Shown piece after piece: positions 54,195 to 63,765 of a DNA stretch of 64,000 bases; the stretch's first letter is position 1; each line of letters begins with the position of its first letter. A program made the translations under genes and the position numbers. The notes beneath the pieces were generated by a model that was not told where the DNA came from, did not search any database, and saw only the letters and a program-made list of their open reading frames with translations. The stretch is from positions 3,461,001 to 3,525,000 of the forward strand of contig NZ_CP076620.1 in assembly GCF_020911725.1 (NCBI RefSeq), given 5' to 3'. This stretch comes from Clostridium cadaveris. Its GTDB lineage: Bacteria; Bacillota; Clostridia; Clostridiales; Clostridiaceae.

Positions 54195-54992
54195 CTATAT
54201 AAAGTTTTTAGTTAAATATTTTGCTATTCCATTATTCACATTACTATCTATTACAGTTCCGTGTGTTATTGCTTCTTTCAATTTTGGAAGGCAATTTCCC
54301 ATTAGACAAGGATGTCCAACATTTTTAAGCATTTCATAATCATTAAAAGCATCCCCAAATGCTATAACATCTGATACATCTATATCTGTTCTCTTACAGT
54401 AATTTTCTAATGCTCTAAATTTTGATATTCCCTTTTCATTCACCTCTAAACATGATGGATGGCTAAATACTATTTCCAAATGCGGAAACTGCTCCTTCAA
54501 GTCCTTTTCCAGTTCAACAAGGCATTCATGATCTAAGCTTGAAAAGAATACTTTTAGGCACTCATGACCTTTAAATTCCTCGGAAGAACATACTCGACAA
54601 GGAGTACCTGTGCGCTTTCCAAGCTCATCCATAAACTCATCAAAAGTTGTCGTAATCCATTCATCTATAGTAAATCCATTTAAAGCTATATTGCTGCTAT
54701 ATTTACTTAAGTCTATATTTAGAAGCTTCTCTACACTATCTTTTGATAGTGGATGCTTACTTATTATATTGCCATTTTCATAAACTACTGCCCCATTACT
54801 ACAGATACATAATATCTCATCACCTAGTGCATCTCTCACATGCTCTGTTTGAGAATATATCCTTCCTGTGGCTATTGCAAATATATTACCCTTTTTTACT
54901 ACTTGTTTTACTGCATGCACTGTTTCTTTTGATACAATACCCTTTTCATTCAAAAGTGTACCATCTAAATCACTCACCATTAATCTCTTCAT
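54195..54992 (-). CDS. Cof-type HAD-IIB phosphatase
   Basis: A 265-residue HAD hydrolase: motif I SDLDGTLLNEKG (Asp8, Asp10), motif II AIATGR, motif IV AFGDAFNDYEML. The cap domain is the Cof/YbiV type. Broad-specificity sugar phosphatase activity is usual. ATG 54992 follows GAAGGAGATTAT. It is 35 bp downstream of the acyl-ACP thioesterase gene on the same strand, so probably co-transcribed with it. Confidence 0.9.
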   Translation of the reverse strand: MKRLMVSDLDGTLLNEKGIVSKETVHAVKQVVKKGNIFAIATGRIYSQTEHVRDALGDEILCICSNGAVVYENGNIISKHPLSKDSVEKLLNIDLSKYSSNIALNGFTIDEWITTTFDEFMDELGKRTGTPCRVCSSEEFKGHECLKVFFSSLDHECLVELEKDLKEQFPHLEIVFSHPSCLEVNEKGISKFRALENYCKRTDIDVSDVIAFGDAFNDYEMLKNVGHPCLMGNCLPKLKEAITHGTVIDSNVNNGIAKYLTKNFI

Positions 54993-55027
54993 ATATAATC
55001 TCCTTCATCTTATGCTATTTAAAATAA

Positions 55028-55759
55028 TTACTCCCAAAATGATTCTGCTAAATTAACCTCTATGCCCTCATCACTTACAATTTTGTGTATATAGTGTCCT
55101 TCTTCCTTTTCTTCACATAAAGACCTAATTATATGACCATAATGAACTTCTTTCTTGTAAACCATCTTTAGTCTAATTAATCTTTTAGTCTTTACCACTT
55201 CTAATGGAATGGTTTCTATTGCCCAATCTATATACTTAGTGTTATTCACATGCATATTTGTATCTATATCACTATATCTAACTTTAAAATCTTGTTCAAA
55301 AGCTAGATTTTGCATTTCTTCTATATCATCCATTTCTATATTGAGACCCTCATCTTTGTTAGTACCATAAGCATCAAACATAACTTGAGGTATCCTTATA
55401 GCTCTCCTCTTTTCTGTGTTTATCAAAAGCCACATAGATATAGCCTCGCATAAAACTTCTCCTTCTTCATTTACAACCTCAAAAATTCTATAAGAATAGA
55501 ATCTCTTTAATGCTACAGGTGTGGTGCTTATCTTAAGCTTTTCTCCATAGACAGGATACCTTATCATCTTTATATCCCATTTATAAAGAACCCATGCCAT
55601 ATTATTTTCATCTAGGAACTCTATCCCTACTCCCTCTTCATTGCTTTGAACCATGGCTACGTCACCAAAGTAGTTTACAAGTGAAGTTAGTAAAAGTTCC
55701 TTCCTGTAATTAAGGTCATGATAAAAGAACTCATACTCCTTTTCAAATCGTTTCCCCAT
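55028..55759 (-). CDS. Acyl-ACP thioesterase (FatA/TesA-like double hotdog)
   Basis: A 243-residue protein with two hotdog domains: the N-terminal one (YEFFYHDLNYRKELLLTSLV, WVLYKWDIKMIRYP) and a C-terminal one (FKVRYSDIDTNMHVNNTKYI) carrying the catalytic Asp/Asn-His region. It matches the bacterial Acyl-ACP_TE family, which releases fatty acids from acyl carrier protein. The start at 55759 (MGKRFEKEYEF) has AAAGGAAG 7 nt upstream; the longer frame starts within that region. Confidence 0.88.
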   Translation of the reverse strand: MGKRFEKEYEFFYHDLNYRKELLLTSLVNYFGDVAMVQSNEEGVGIEFLDENNMAWVLYKWDIKMIRYPVYGEKLKISTTPVALKRFYSYRIFEVVNEEGEVLCEAISMWLLINTEKRRAIRIPQVMFDAYGTNKDEGLNIEMDDIEEMQNLAFEQDFKVRYSDIDTNMHVNNTKYIDWAIETIPLEVVKTKRLIRLKMVYKKEVHYGHIIRSLCEEKEEGHYIHKIVSDEGIEVNLAESFWE

Positions 55760-55962
55760 CTTCCAACTTCCTTTCTGCATTAAATATTGTAATATTTTTT
55801 ATACTTACTTTTATATTTATATCCATAAATATAGATTACTATATTTAATTCACAATAATTTAATTATACTATTTTAGATTTATATTTCTAACTATGATTT
55901 GTAAAGTTAATGTAAAATTCTTTGTTTTCTACCATTTACTATATTTATAGCATGTCTACAAA

Positions 55963-56006
55963 TATAAAAAATAAGAACAGCAGTAATGCCATTCTCATTT
56001 TTTATA
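55963..56006 (-). terminator. Intrinsic terminator after purA
   Basis: TATAAAAAATGAGAA pairs with TTCTTATTTTTTATA (one G-U pair) with a GC-containing loop stem, followed by T-rich sequence. It abuts the purA stop. Confidence 0.75.
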
Positions 56007-57340
<1,334 letters not shown>

Positions 57341-57570
57341 TACTCTAAAGTATGTGCCTTATTATAATATTCCCTAAACCGTAAACTTTTACTATAACAA
57401 TGACAGTTTATAATATCAAAAAAGATATAGGAAAGTCAATGATTTTGCATAGTTTCAAGATGTTATTAACAAAATTATAATTTTTTCAAATTTTTAACTT
57501 GTTTTATAAATGACTAAGTATTATTAAGATTAATTATATGTTATAATTACAAGTATATATCCGTTATACA

Positions 57571-57603
57571 GGGGAGGTGCGGCAGAATTGACTGCCAGAT
57601 TAT
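57571..57603 (+). promoter_or_regulatory. pgsA ribosome binding site separated from ATG by a hairpin
   Basis: GGGGAGG (57571-57577), TGC, hairpin GGCAG-AATTGA-CTGCC (57581-57596), AGATTAT, then ATG 57604. Folding reduces spacing from 26 to about 10 nt. An alternative use of the same site is a TTG-started 9-codon frame (57589) overlapping the pgsA start. Confidence 0.65.
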
Positions 57604-58125
57604 ATGAACTTACCTAATATTTTAACAACCATAAGGTTACTTTTGATTCCTGTTTTTGTTTTAGTGTTTTTCTCTTATGGTACTCAAGGTCTTATTTACG
57701 GAGCGATAATATTTTTAATCGCAGGTTTTACAGATGTATTAGATGGTCACATAGCTCGTAAATTTAATTTAGTAACTAAATATGGCATAGTTCTTGATCC
57801 CTTAGCAGATAAACTAATGCTTCTAACTGTACTATTTTGTCTATCAGTTAAAGAAATAATACCTTTTTGGGTGTTTATAGTAATAGCTGTAAAAGATTTA
57901 AGTATGATAGTATCAGGAGTATTTTTGTACAAAAAGGACACCGTAATACCTTCTAATTTCTTTGGTAAGGCATCTACAGTACTATTTTATGTGGCAATTC
58001 TTGCAGAAGCTTTAGGATTCCATATTGGAAGTTATCTTCTTTATATAGCTGTATTAAGTGCTTTCGTAGCTCTAACAAATTACGCTATAATATTCTTTAA
58101 GAATAAAAAGCAAAAACAAGTTTGA
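57604..58125 (+). CDS. pgsA: CDP-alcohol phosphatidyltransferase (PgsA-like)
   Basis: A 173-residue membrane protein with about five hydrophobic segments. The CDP-alcohol motif reads DGHIARKFN...GIVLDPLADK (D-G-x2-A-R-x8-G-x3-D-x3-D, about residues 42-64). It would make phosphatidylglycerol phosphate from CDP-diacylglycerol and glycerol-3-phosphate, although a different alcohol acceptor cannot be excluded. A stop codon in frame at 57589 excludes upstream starts except CTG, so the hairpin-bridged binding site probably serves this ATG. Closed by a bidirectional terminator. Confidence 0.88.
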   Translation: MNLPNILTTIRLLLIPVFVLVFFSYGTQGLIYGAIIFLIAGFTDVLDGHIARKFNLVTKYGIVLDPLADKLMLLTVLFCLSVKEIIPFWVFIVIAVKDLSMIVSGVFLYKKDTVIPSNFFGKASTVLFYVAILAEALGFHIGSYLLYIAVLSAFVALTNYAIIFFKNKKQKQV

Positions 58126-58158
58126 TAAATAATTTTAGATAGTAATTATGTTATAAAT

Positions 58159-58198
58159 AAAAAAACTTAGCAGATAACTGCTAAGTTTTCTTTATTTT
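58159..58198. terminator. Bidirectional intrinsic terminator
   Basis: The perfect 12-bp stem AAAACTTAGCAG with CTGCTAAGTTTT, loop ATAA. It is followed by CTTTATTTT on plus and by seven T on minus. It closes pgsA and the mtnA-mtnK-NhaC operon. Confidence 0.9.
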
Positions 58199-58243
58199 AA
58201 ATCTAAAGCTGATTTTTCTTCATTTATTTTTATCACATTGTTT

Positions 58244-59296
58244 CTAGTAAAATTGCTGAACCTCTGTTTCAAAGTATCTTTGCAAATCATAGCTTGAGAA
58301 AATCCCCTTATCTGTTACAATTCCACTAATAAGATGTGGTGGGGTAATATCAAAAGATGGATATATTCCCTTAACTGTATCTAATGTATTCTTAAATCCA
58401 CCAGATGATAAAACTTCTTTAGGATCTCTTTCTTCTATAATTATATCTGCTCCACTCTTTTTCCCTATATCAGGTATTCCTGTTACAAAATAAGGTATAC
58501 CAAAGTGTTTGGCTAGTATAGCTATTTGTAAAGTTCCTATTTTGTTTGCAATATGCCCATCTCTAGCTATTGTATCAGCTGCAGAAGTGAATAAGTCTAC
58601 ATTTTTATTTTGCATCGTATATGCTACCATATTGTCTGTTATTACTGTGGTATCAAAACCCATTTGGCTGCAACAACTAGCAGTTAATCTTGCTCCTTGC
58701 AAATATGGTCTAGTCTCAGCACAATAAATTTTTATATCATTATTTCTTTTCTTAGCAGCTCTAAGCATCATTCCTATGATAGTCTCTCCAAAACATTGAG
58801 TCATTATTGTTCCGTTTTGAGGAAACATATCTGCAAGATATTCTCCTACCTTTTCCATTGTAGAATAACGTCTATTCAACGAATCTACAGTAGTATTAAA
58901 GATAGCTTCTGATGCATTCTTTCCTTGTGATAAAGCTTTTTTAGCTGCTTCTAAACAGTTATTAGTTATGATTCCCATACGATTTGCAGTAGTTGGTCTA
59001 GCATGTGATATATCATAAGAAGCTTTCTCAAGGAATTTTATTTGTTCTTCCTCTGTCTTATGTTCTATTTCATGAGCTGCTAAGGCCATTCCCATTCCTG
59101 CTGCTGTATATGGTCCTGCACTTTGGGTTACCATATCTCTAATAGCATAAGCTACTTCCATATATGTAGTACATGTTACAAAACGCACTTCTCTTGGATA
59201 AACTCTTCTATCAAGAATTCTTACCTTTCCACCTTCATACCATGCTACATTTTCATACTGTAACAAAAAAGCTAATCCTTCATCCATTCTTTTCAT
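58244..59296 (-). CDS. mtnA: MtnA/DrdI-like aldose-1-phosphate isomerase
   Basis: A 350-residue eIF2B-alpha-like isomerase. RPTTANRMG, the Cys in GTIMTQCFGETI, and the acid Asp in TSAADTIARDGHIANKIGT correspond to the conserved and catalytic regions of methylthioribose-1-phosphate isomerase. It converts 5-methylthioribose-1-phosphate, or 5-deoxyribose-1-phosphate in the DrdI variant, to the ribulose-1-phosphate. The start at 59296 has AAAAAGG 8 nt upstream. It follows the kinase gene. The TQCFGET sequence differs from the classical TxCNTG, fitting a divergent subfamily. Confidence 0.85.
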   Translation of the reverse strand: MKRMDEGLAFLLQYENVAWYEGGKVRILDRRVYPREVRFVTCTTYMEVAYAIRDMVTQSAGPYTAAGMGMALAAHEIEHKTEEEQIKFLEKASYDISHARPTTANRMGIITNNCLEAAKKALSQGKNASEAIFNTTVDSLNRRYSTMEKVGEYLADMFPQNGTIMTQCFGETIIGMMLRAAKKRNNDIKIYCAETRPYLQGARLTASCCSQMGFDTTVITDNMVAYTMQNKNVDLFTSAADTIARDGHIANKIGTLQIAILAKHFGIPYFVTGIPDIGKKSGADIIIEERDPKEVLSSGGFKNTLDTVKGIYPSFDITPPHLISGIVTDKGIFSSYDLQRYFETEVQQFY

Positions 59297-59362
59297 ATAT
59301 ATCACCTTTTTCTATATTTATCATAACTTTTAAATGTTCTGTAAATTAATCATATGTCACTA

Positions 59363-60565
59363 TTATGCTAATATTAAATTAAATCTCTCAGTTAAATCTT
59401 TTCCCATTGTAATCTTATATCTATCAGTTATTAAAGCAATACCCATCTTGATTAAAGCTCTTTCTAAAGGAAGTCTTTGTTTCATATCTTCAACGCTTGT
59501 TACTTCGATAACTTTAGAATCTCCTACTACTCTTCTTATCATTTCAGTTCCTGCATATCCCATGGAATCAGCCAATACTTCTTTAAGATAATTTTCTTTG
59601 AAATATTTATTGTATAGGTCAAATGTAACTACTAAATCATATTTCTTTGAAAGCTTATTTATAAGAAGATCAACAGTATCTTCTATGGTTTTTTCTATCC
59701 AATTTAAAAACTCTTCATTTTTATTGTCAGTATAGAATTTATTAGCCCAAGAGAAGAATAAGTTTCCTATAACATTACCTATATCATATCCCATAGGTCC
59801 ATAAAATGCGAATTCAGGGTCTATTACCTTGATTCCTTTTTCGTTAGCAAAAATTGAGCCTGAATGAAGATCCCCATGAATAAGTGACTGTGCACAATTC
59901 ATAAAGTTATTTCTTAGCATTCCAACTTCAGCTTTTAATTTTTCATTGTTATATAAATGCTCTTCAACAAATTCTTTATTTTCATCTATAATTATATTTC
60001 TATTTTTATAGTTGTAATAAGGCTCTGTAAAAACTAAGTCTTCACTAATATCACAAAGCTCTTTGTTTGTAAACTCTATAACTCTATCCTTCTTTTCTGC
60101 TCTACCTACTACTAAATCTGTTGTTGGAAGAAGGGTATCTGCTAGAAATGTAGATAGTTCTTCTGCTAAATGACTAAATGTCTTTCCATCCATAAGTTCT
60201 TTTCTTAAATTTTTATATTCTGATATATCTTCCATAGAAATTGCACACATAATTTCATCATAATGATGAACTTTAGGTATATATGTTGGTGCCAATTGTC
60301 CTTGTATCTTTAAAATTTCTGCTTCGATTCTGCTATGTCTAACATCTAAAGGTCTTCCAGAAGATCTTAAAAGAGTGTCTGCCTGCTTTATAATTAGAGA
60401 TTTTCCTGTTTCAGGATTCCATATTTTAAATACGTAATTTATGTTTCCGTCTCCAATCTCTTTAGCTTCCAGCTTCTCATCAGGAGCGAAATATTTTACT
60501 ACATCTTTAGAATAAATTTTTGCTTCTTCTGTATCCATTAAAAAATGCTTACAATATTTATCCAT
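59363..60565 (-). CDS. mtnK: S-methyl-5-thioribose (or 5-deoxyribose) kinase
   Basis: A 400-residue ATP-dependent kinase of the aminoglycoside phosphotransferase-like fold. GDGNINYVFKI is the glycine-rich loop, SLIHGDLHSGSIF the catalytic loop (His-Gly-Asp), and IDPEFAFYGPMGYDIG the metal-binding loop with the MtnK-specific PEFAFYGP. It phosphorylates O1 of methylthioribose. A mtnA-like isomerase and class II aldolase beside it, and no methionine-salvage enolase/dioxygenase genes, indicate the DHAP-shunt route. It lies 34 bp after the transporter gene. Confidence 0.93.
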   Translation of the reverse strand: MDKYCKHFLMDTEEAKIYSKDVVKYFAPDEKLEAKEIGDGNINYVFKIWNPETGKSLIIKQADTLLRSSGRPLDVRHSRIEAEILKIQGQLAPTYIPKVHHYDEIMCAISMEDISEYKNLRKELMDGKTFSHLAEELSTFLADTLLPTTDLVVGRAEKKDRVIEFTNKELCDISEDLVFTEPYYNYKNRNIIIDENKEFVEEHLYNNEKLKAEVGMLRNNFMNCAQSLIHGDLHSGSIFANEKGIKVIDPEFAFYGPMGYDIGNVIGNLFFSWANKFYTDNKNEEFLNWIEKTIEDTVDLLINKLSKKYDLVVTFDLYNKYFKENYLKEVLADSMGYAGTEMIRRVVGDSKVIEVTSVEDMKQRLPLERALIKMGIALITDRYKITMGKDLTERFNLILA

Positions 60566-60599
60566 TTTATTTTCCTCCTATCAAATCACAAATTTTCTC

Positions 60600-61940
60600 T
60601 TACTGTAAATTAGTTTCTAATTGTTTTGCGTCTTTTTTCTTAAATTTAGGCCATCCAATAATTATAAATATAGTACCAAATATAAGCATAAGTATACAGT
60701 ACCATACATAAGGCATTATTGACATAGGTGAGATTTTTGCAATACCTCCTGCCACTAATAATTGTCCAGCATATGGAAGCAATCCATTAAATGCTGATGA
60801 GAATAAGTCAAGAATACTTGCAACCCTTTCTCTAGCGATTCCAAATTTATCAGCTATTTCTCTAGCAATAGGACCTGTCGCAATTATTGAAATTGTATTA
60901 TTTGTAGTAGCTATATCTAGTAAACTTACTAAAGCAGCTATACTTAATTCTCCGCCTTTTGCTGTCTTTGTTTTTCTAGTTAACTTTTCAAGAAGCCAAT
61001 CTATTCCGCCTAGATAGTTCATTAAGGCTACCATACCACCTACCAGTATCGCTATAAGTGACATATCTTCCATCCAAGTCATACCTGTATGTATAATACC
61101 TAAAGAAGATATCAATGTAAAATCTCCATGTATGATTCCTATTATAATTCCTGAAGCAACACCAAGTGTCATAACTGTTATAACATTTAATCCTACTAAT
61201 GATAATACTATAACTACAACATAAGGAATAAGGTTTACAATATTAAAATTATATACTGATTGAGTTATAGGAGTAGATGCTGTTTGCATAGATAATAATA
61301 TGCAGTTTATAATTACCGCTGGTAATACCATAAGTATGTTAGCTTTAAACTTTGATTTCATAGATACTTCTTGTGTACGAGTGGCTGCTATTGTAGTATC
61401 TGAAATAAATGATAGGTTGTCCCCAAACATTGCACCGCCTACAACAACTCCACTAACTAAGGCTATATTAAATCCAGTTTTATTAGCAATATCTACAGCT
61501 ATTGGCATTAATGCTGCTACAGTTCCCATTGAAGTTCCCATTGAAAAACTTAATATACATCCTATTAGAAATAATCCTGGTAGTATTAATTTAGAAGGTA
61601 ATATTGAAAGTCCTAGATTAGTGACAGATTCTACTGCATGCATTTCATTAGCTATACCATAAAAAGCTCCTGCAAGTAAGAAGATTATTACCATTAAAAT
61701 TAATGTTTCTTCTCCGCCGCCTTTACAGTACATTGATACTCTCTCATCAAAAGTAGTTGGTTTTCTTTCTCCTGGTTTTTTTAGTGCTAGTCCAATACCA
61801 GATGCTATCATAATTCCTATCATAAGAGGCATGTTATCAAAGCTACCTGTAAAAATACCCGTGCTCATATAAAGCACTAAAAAAACTATTAATGGTAGAA
61901 GGCCTAGAAAATTCCCTTTTTTATTTGAGTTTTGTTCCAT
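60600..61940 (-). CDS. NhaC-family membrane transporter
   Basis: A 446-residue protein with about eleven hydrophobic segments and NhaC signatures: SFSMGTSMGTVAALMPIAV, GGAMFGDNLSFISDTTIAAT and DIATTNNTISIIATGPIA. NhaC relatives exchange Na+/H+ with organic acids, amino acids or other solutes. Being first in an operon with mtnK and mtnA suggests that it carries a pathway substrate, product or coupled ion rather than simply regulating pH (inference). ATG 61940 follows AAAGGGGAG. Upstream lie the 17-bp repeat and a palindrome that may be regulator sites. Confidence 0.85.
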   Translation of the reverse strand: MEQNSNKKGNFLGLLPLIVFLVLYMSTGIFTGSFDNMPLMIGIMIASGIGLALKKPGERKPTTFDERVSMYCKGGGEETLILMVIIFLLAGAFYGIANEMHAVESVTNLGLSILPSKLILPGLFLIGCILSFSMGTSMGTVAALMPIAVDIANKTGFNIALVSGVVVGGAMFGDNLSFISDTTIAATRTQEVSMKSKFKANILMVLPAVIINCILLSMQTASTPITQSVYNFNIVNLIPYVVVIVLSLVGLNVITVMTLGVASGIIIGIIHGDFTLISSLGIIHTGMTWMEDMSLIAILVGGMVALMNYLGGIDWLLEKLTRKTKTAKGGELSIAALVSLLDIATTNNTISIIATGPIAREIADKFGIARERVASILDLFSSAFNGLLPYAGQLLVAGGIAKISPMSIMPYVWYCILMLIFGTIFIIIGWPKFKKKDAKQLETNLQ

Positions 61941-62097
61941 ATTGTTAATCTCCCCTTTAAATAAACTTATTTATTCACGTCATCAGCCTGAAGTTAAATT
62001 TTGCTTAAAACTTATAATTTAAAATAATATAAACGTTGTCATTATTAATTTTATTTATATTTTATAAATGTTGTTTTTGGACTTATTTTATAGAAAA

Positions 62098-62138
62098 TTG
62101 TTGATCAACAAAATCATTTACTCGTTTAACAATTAATT
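62098..62138. promoter_or_regulatory. Candidate regulator sites upstream of NhaC
   Basis: A perfect palindrome TTGTTGATCAACAA (62098-62111) and the 17-mer TCGTTTAACAATTAATT (62122-62138), which recurs exactly at 62907-62923 in front of the DeoR gene. The neighbouring DeoR-family regulator is the obvious candidate protein. Confidence 0.5.
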
Positions 62139-62146
62139 ATTAAAGT

Positions 62147-62737
62147 TTACTCAAGTATAATAGGAGTTCCTGATGTCTTAGCATAATAATATATCTTTGC
62201 AGCATCCTCCACATATTCACTTGCAGTGTATGCCTCGTCCATATTTTTTCCACAGCTTATAGTACCGTGGTTTGCTAATAAACAAGAATTTCTATCTTCT
62301 AAATAAGGAAGTATCGCATCTCCTAATTCTGCGGATCCTGCAGGTTTGAAAGGTGCCACTTTGATATCTCCTCCCAAAAACGGTTTCATCTCTATTAAAA
62401 TAAGAGGGATATCCTGTCTAGTTACAGCAAAGCTAGTTGCAAAAGGTGAATGCGTATGAACAATTGCATTGATATTAGGATACTTTTTATATATAGCCAA
62501 ATGCATTTTCCATTCTGATGATGGTTTTTGATTTGGGTTTTTAGTTACTCCATTGCCTTCAACTTCAACTATATCTCCTTCAACCATTGTGTCGTAAGGA
62601 AGACTACTTGGTGTTATAAAGAAGCTGTTATCACTGCTATCTATCTTTCTCATACTTATGTTTCCGCTAGTTCCTGCTACTAATTTCTGATTATAAAGTT
62701 TTTTTGCGGCTTTTAGCACAATTTTGTTTTCTTCCAT
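62147..62737 (-). CDS. Class II aldolase (DHAP-forming, Ald2/DrdA-like)
   Basis: A 196-residue zinc-dependent aldolase of the fuculose-phosphate type. GTSGNISMR (phosphate loop), SSEWKMHLAIYKKYP (catalytic Glu), VHTHSPFATSFA (two zinc His) and LLANHGTISCG (third zinc His) are intact. In the DHAP shunt it splits 5-methylthio- or 5-deoxyribulose-1-phosphate to dihydroxyacetone phosphate plus methylthioacetaldehyde or acetaldehyde. It is on the same strand as the transporter, kinase and isomerase genes, 206 bp upstream of them, and divergent from the DeoR regulator. ATG 62737 follows AAAGGAGGCGG. Confidence 0.85.
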   Translation of the reverse strand: MEENKIVLKAAKKLYNQKLVAGTSGNISMRKIDSSDNSFFITPSSLPYDTMVEGDIVEVEGNGVTKNPNQKPSSEWKMHLAIYKKYPNINAIVHTHSPFATSFAVTRQDIPLILIEMKPFLGGDIKVAPFKPAGSAELGDAILPYLEDRNSCLLANHGTISCGKNMDEAYTASEYVEDAAKIYYYAKTSGTPIILE

Positions 62738-62906
62738 TTTTCCGCCTCCTTTCTATACGTCATGTCAACAATATACAACATTTTCTTTCAAAAGTAAATA
62801 TATTTATGTGAGTTTTTGATATATTTTTTTGTTTTTTGTTGTTTATATTGTTTTATTAGGTCTTTTATATTGTTTTTATTTGGTTTGTGTTATATAATGT
62901 GTTTAT

Positions 62907-62923
62907 TCGTTTAACAATTAATT
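62907..62923 (+). repeat. Second copy of the 17-bp repeat
   Basis: TCGTTTAACAATTAATT, identical to 62122-62138 and in the same orientation. It lies 24 nt before the DeoR start. The preceding DNA contains two copies of TTTATATTGTTTT about 25 bp apart. Confidence 0.7.
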
Positions 62924-62946
62924 TTAGTTATTAAGGAGACCCTGAA

Positions 62947-63717
62947 ATGTTGAAAATTGATAGACAAAGTAAGATACAAGAAGAGCTTAATTCTAATGGT
63001 AGTGTTTTAATATCTGAATTAAGCCAGCAATTATGCTGTAGTGAAGAAACAATTAGACGTGATTTAAAAGAAATGGAACAAGACCATAAATTAGTTCGAA
63101 TTCATGGTGGTGCATATCTCCCTGAGAAATGTACAAAAGGAATTCCATTACAGCTTAGACAAATCTATTTCGTAAAAGAAAAGACAATGATGTCAAAACA
63201 TATTATTAATACTTATATAGAAGAAAATGATTTATTACTGTTAGACTCTAGCAGTACATGTTTAACATTAGCTCAAGAATTAATCTTGGCTAATATCAAT
63301 GTTACTATAGTAACTAATTCATTAAAAATTTGTAACCTATGCAATGAAGCTACTTCAAACGTTAAAGTTGTATGTCTAGGAGGAACCTTGGTTACAAGAA
63401 ATAGTTCTTTTGTTGGTTACAGAACCACTGAAGCTCTACAATACTTTGTGGCAGATAAAAGTTTTATAAGCTGCCCTTCTGTAGATATAAACTATGGACT
63501 TGTTGACAATAATGTCAATGAAGGTATGGTTAGAGCATGTATGCTTAAGCAATCTAGAAAAAACTTTTTGGTAGTAGATCACACCAAGTTTTCAGAATCA
63601 ACAAATTCTATCTTTGCTGATTTAAGCAATATAGATGTGATAGTGACTGATAAAAAGTTAAGTTCTAATTGGGAAGATAAGTGTTCATCTCTAAACATTA
63701 AATTAGACTACATTTAA
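62947..63717 (+). CDS. DeoR/GlpR-family transcriptional regulator
   Basis: A 256-residue protein with an N-terminal HTH (ISELSQQLCCSEETIRRDLK, VRIHGGAY) and a DeoRC sugar-phosphate-binding domain (about 75-235: TIVTNSLKIC, CLGGTLV, DNNVNEGMVRA, VVDHTKF). Such proteins bind a phosphorylated sugar as inducer. Divergent from the aldolase and followed at 48 nt by an alcohol dehydrogenase gene, it is probably the local regulator, with the pathway's sugar phosphate as effector (inference). ATG 62947 follows AAGGAGACCCTGA. Confidence 0.9.
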   Translation: MLKIDRQSKIQEELNSNGSVLISELSQQLCCSEETIRRDLKEMEQDHKLVRIHGGAYLPEKCTKGIPLQLRQIYFVKEKTMMSKHIINTYIEENDLLLLDSSSTCLTLAQELILANINVTIVTNSLKICNLCNEATSNVKVVCLGGTLVTRNSSFVGYRTTEALQYFVADKSFISCPSVDINYGLVDNNVNEGMVRACMLKQSRKNFLVVDHTKFSESTNSIFADLSNIDVIVTDKKLSSNWEDKCSSLNIKLDYI

Positions 63718-63765
63718 TAAATAAGCTCCATTTACATAGCTTACTATAATTATAGGAGGCTTATT

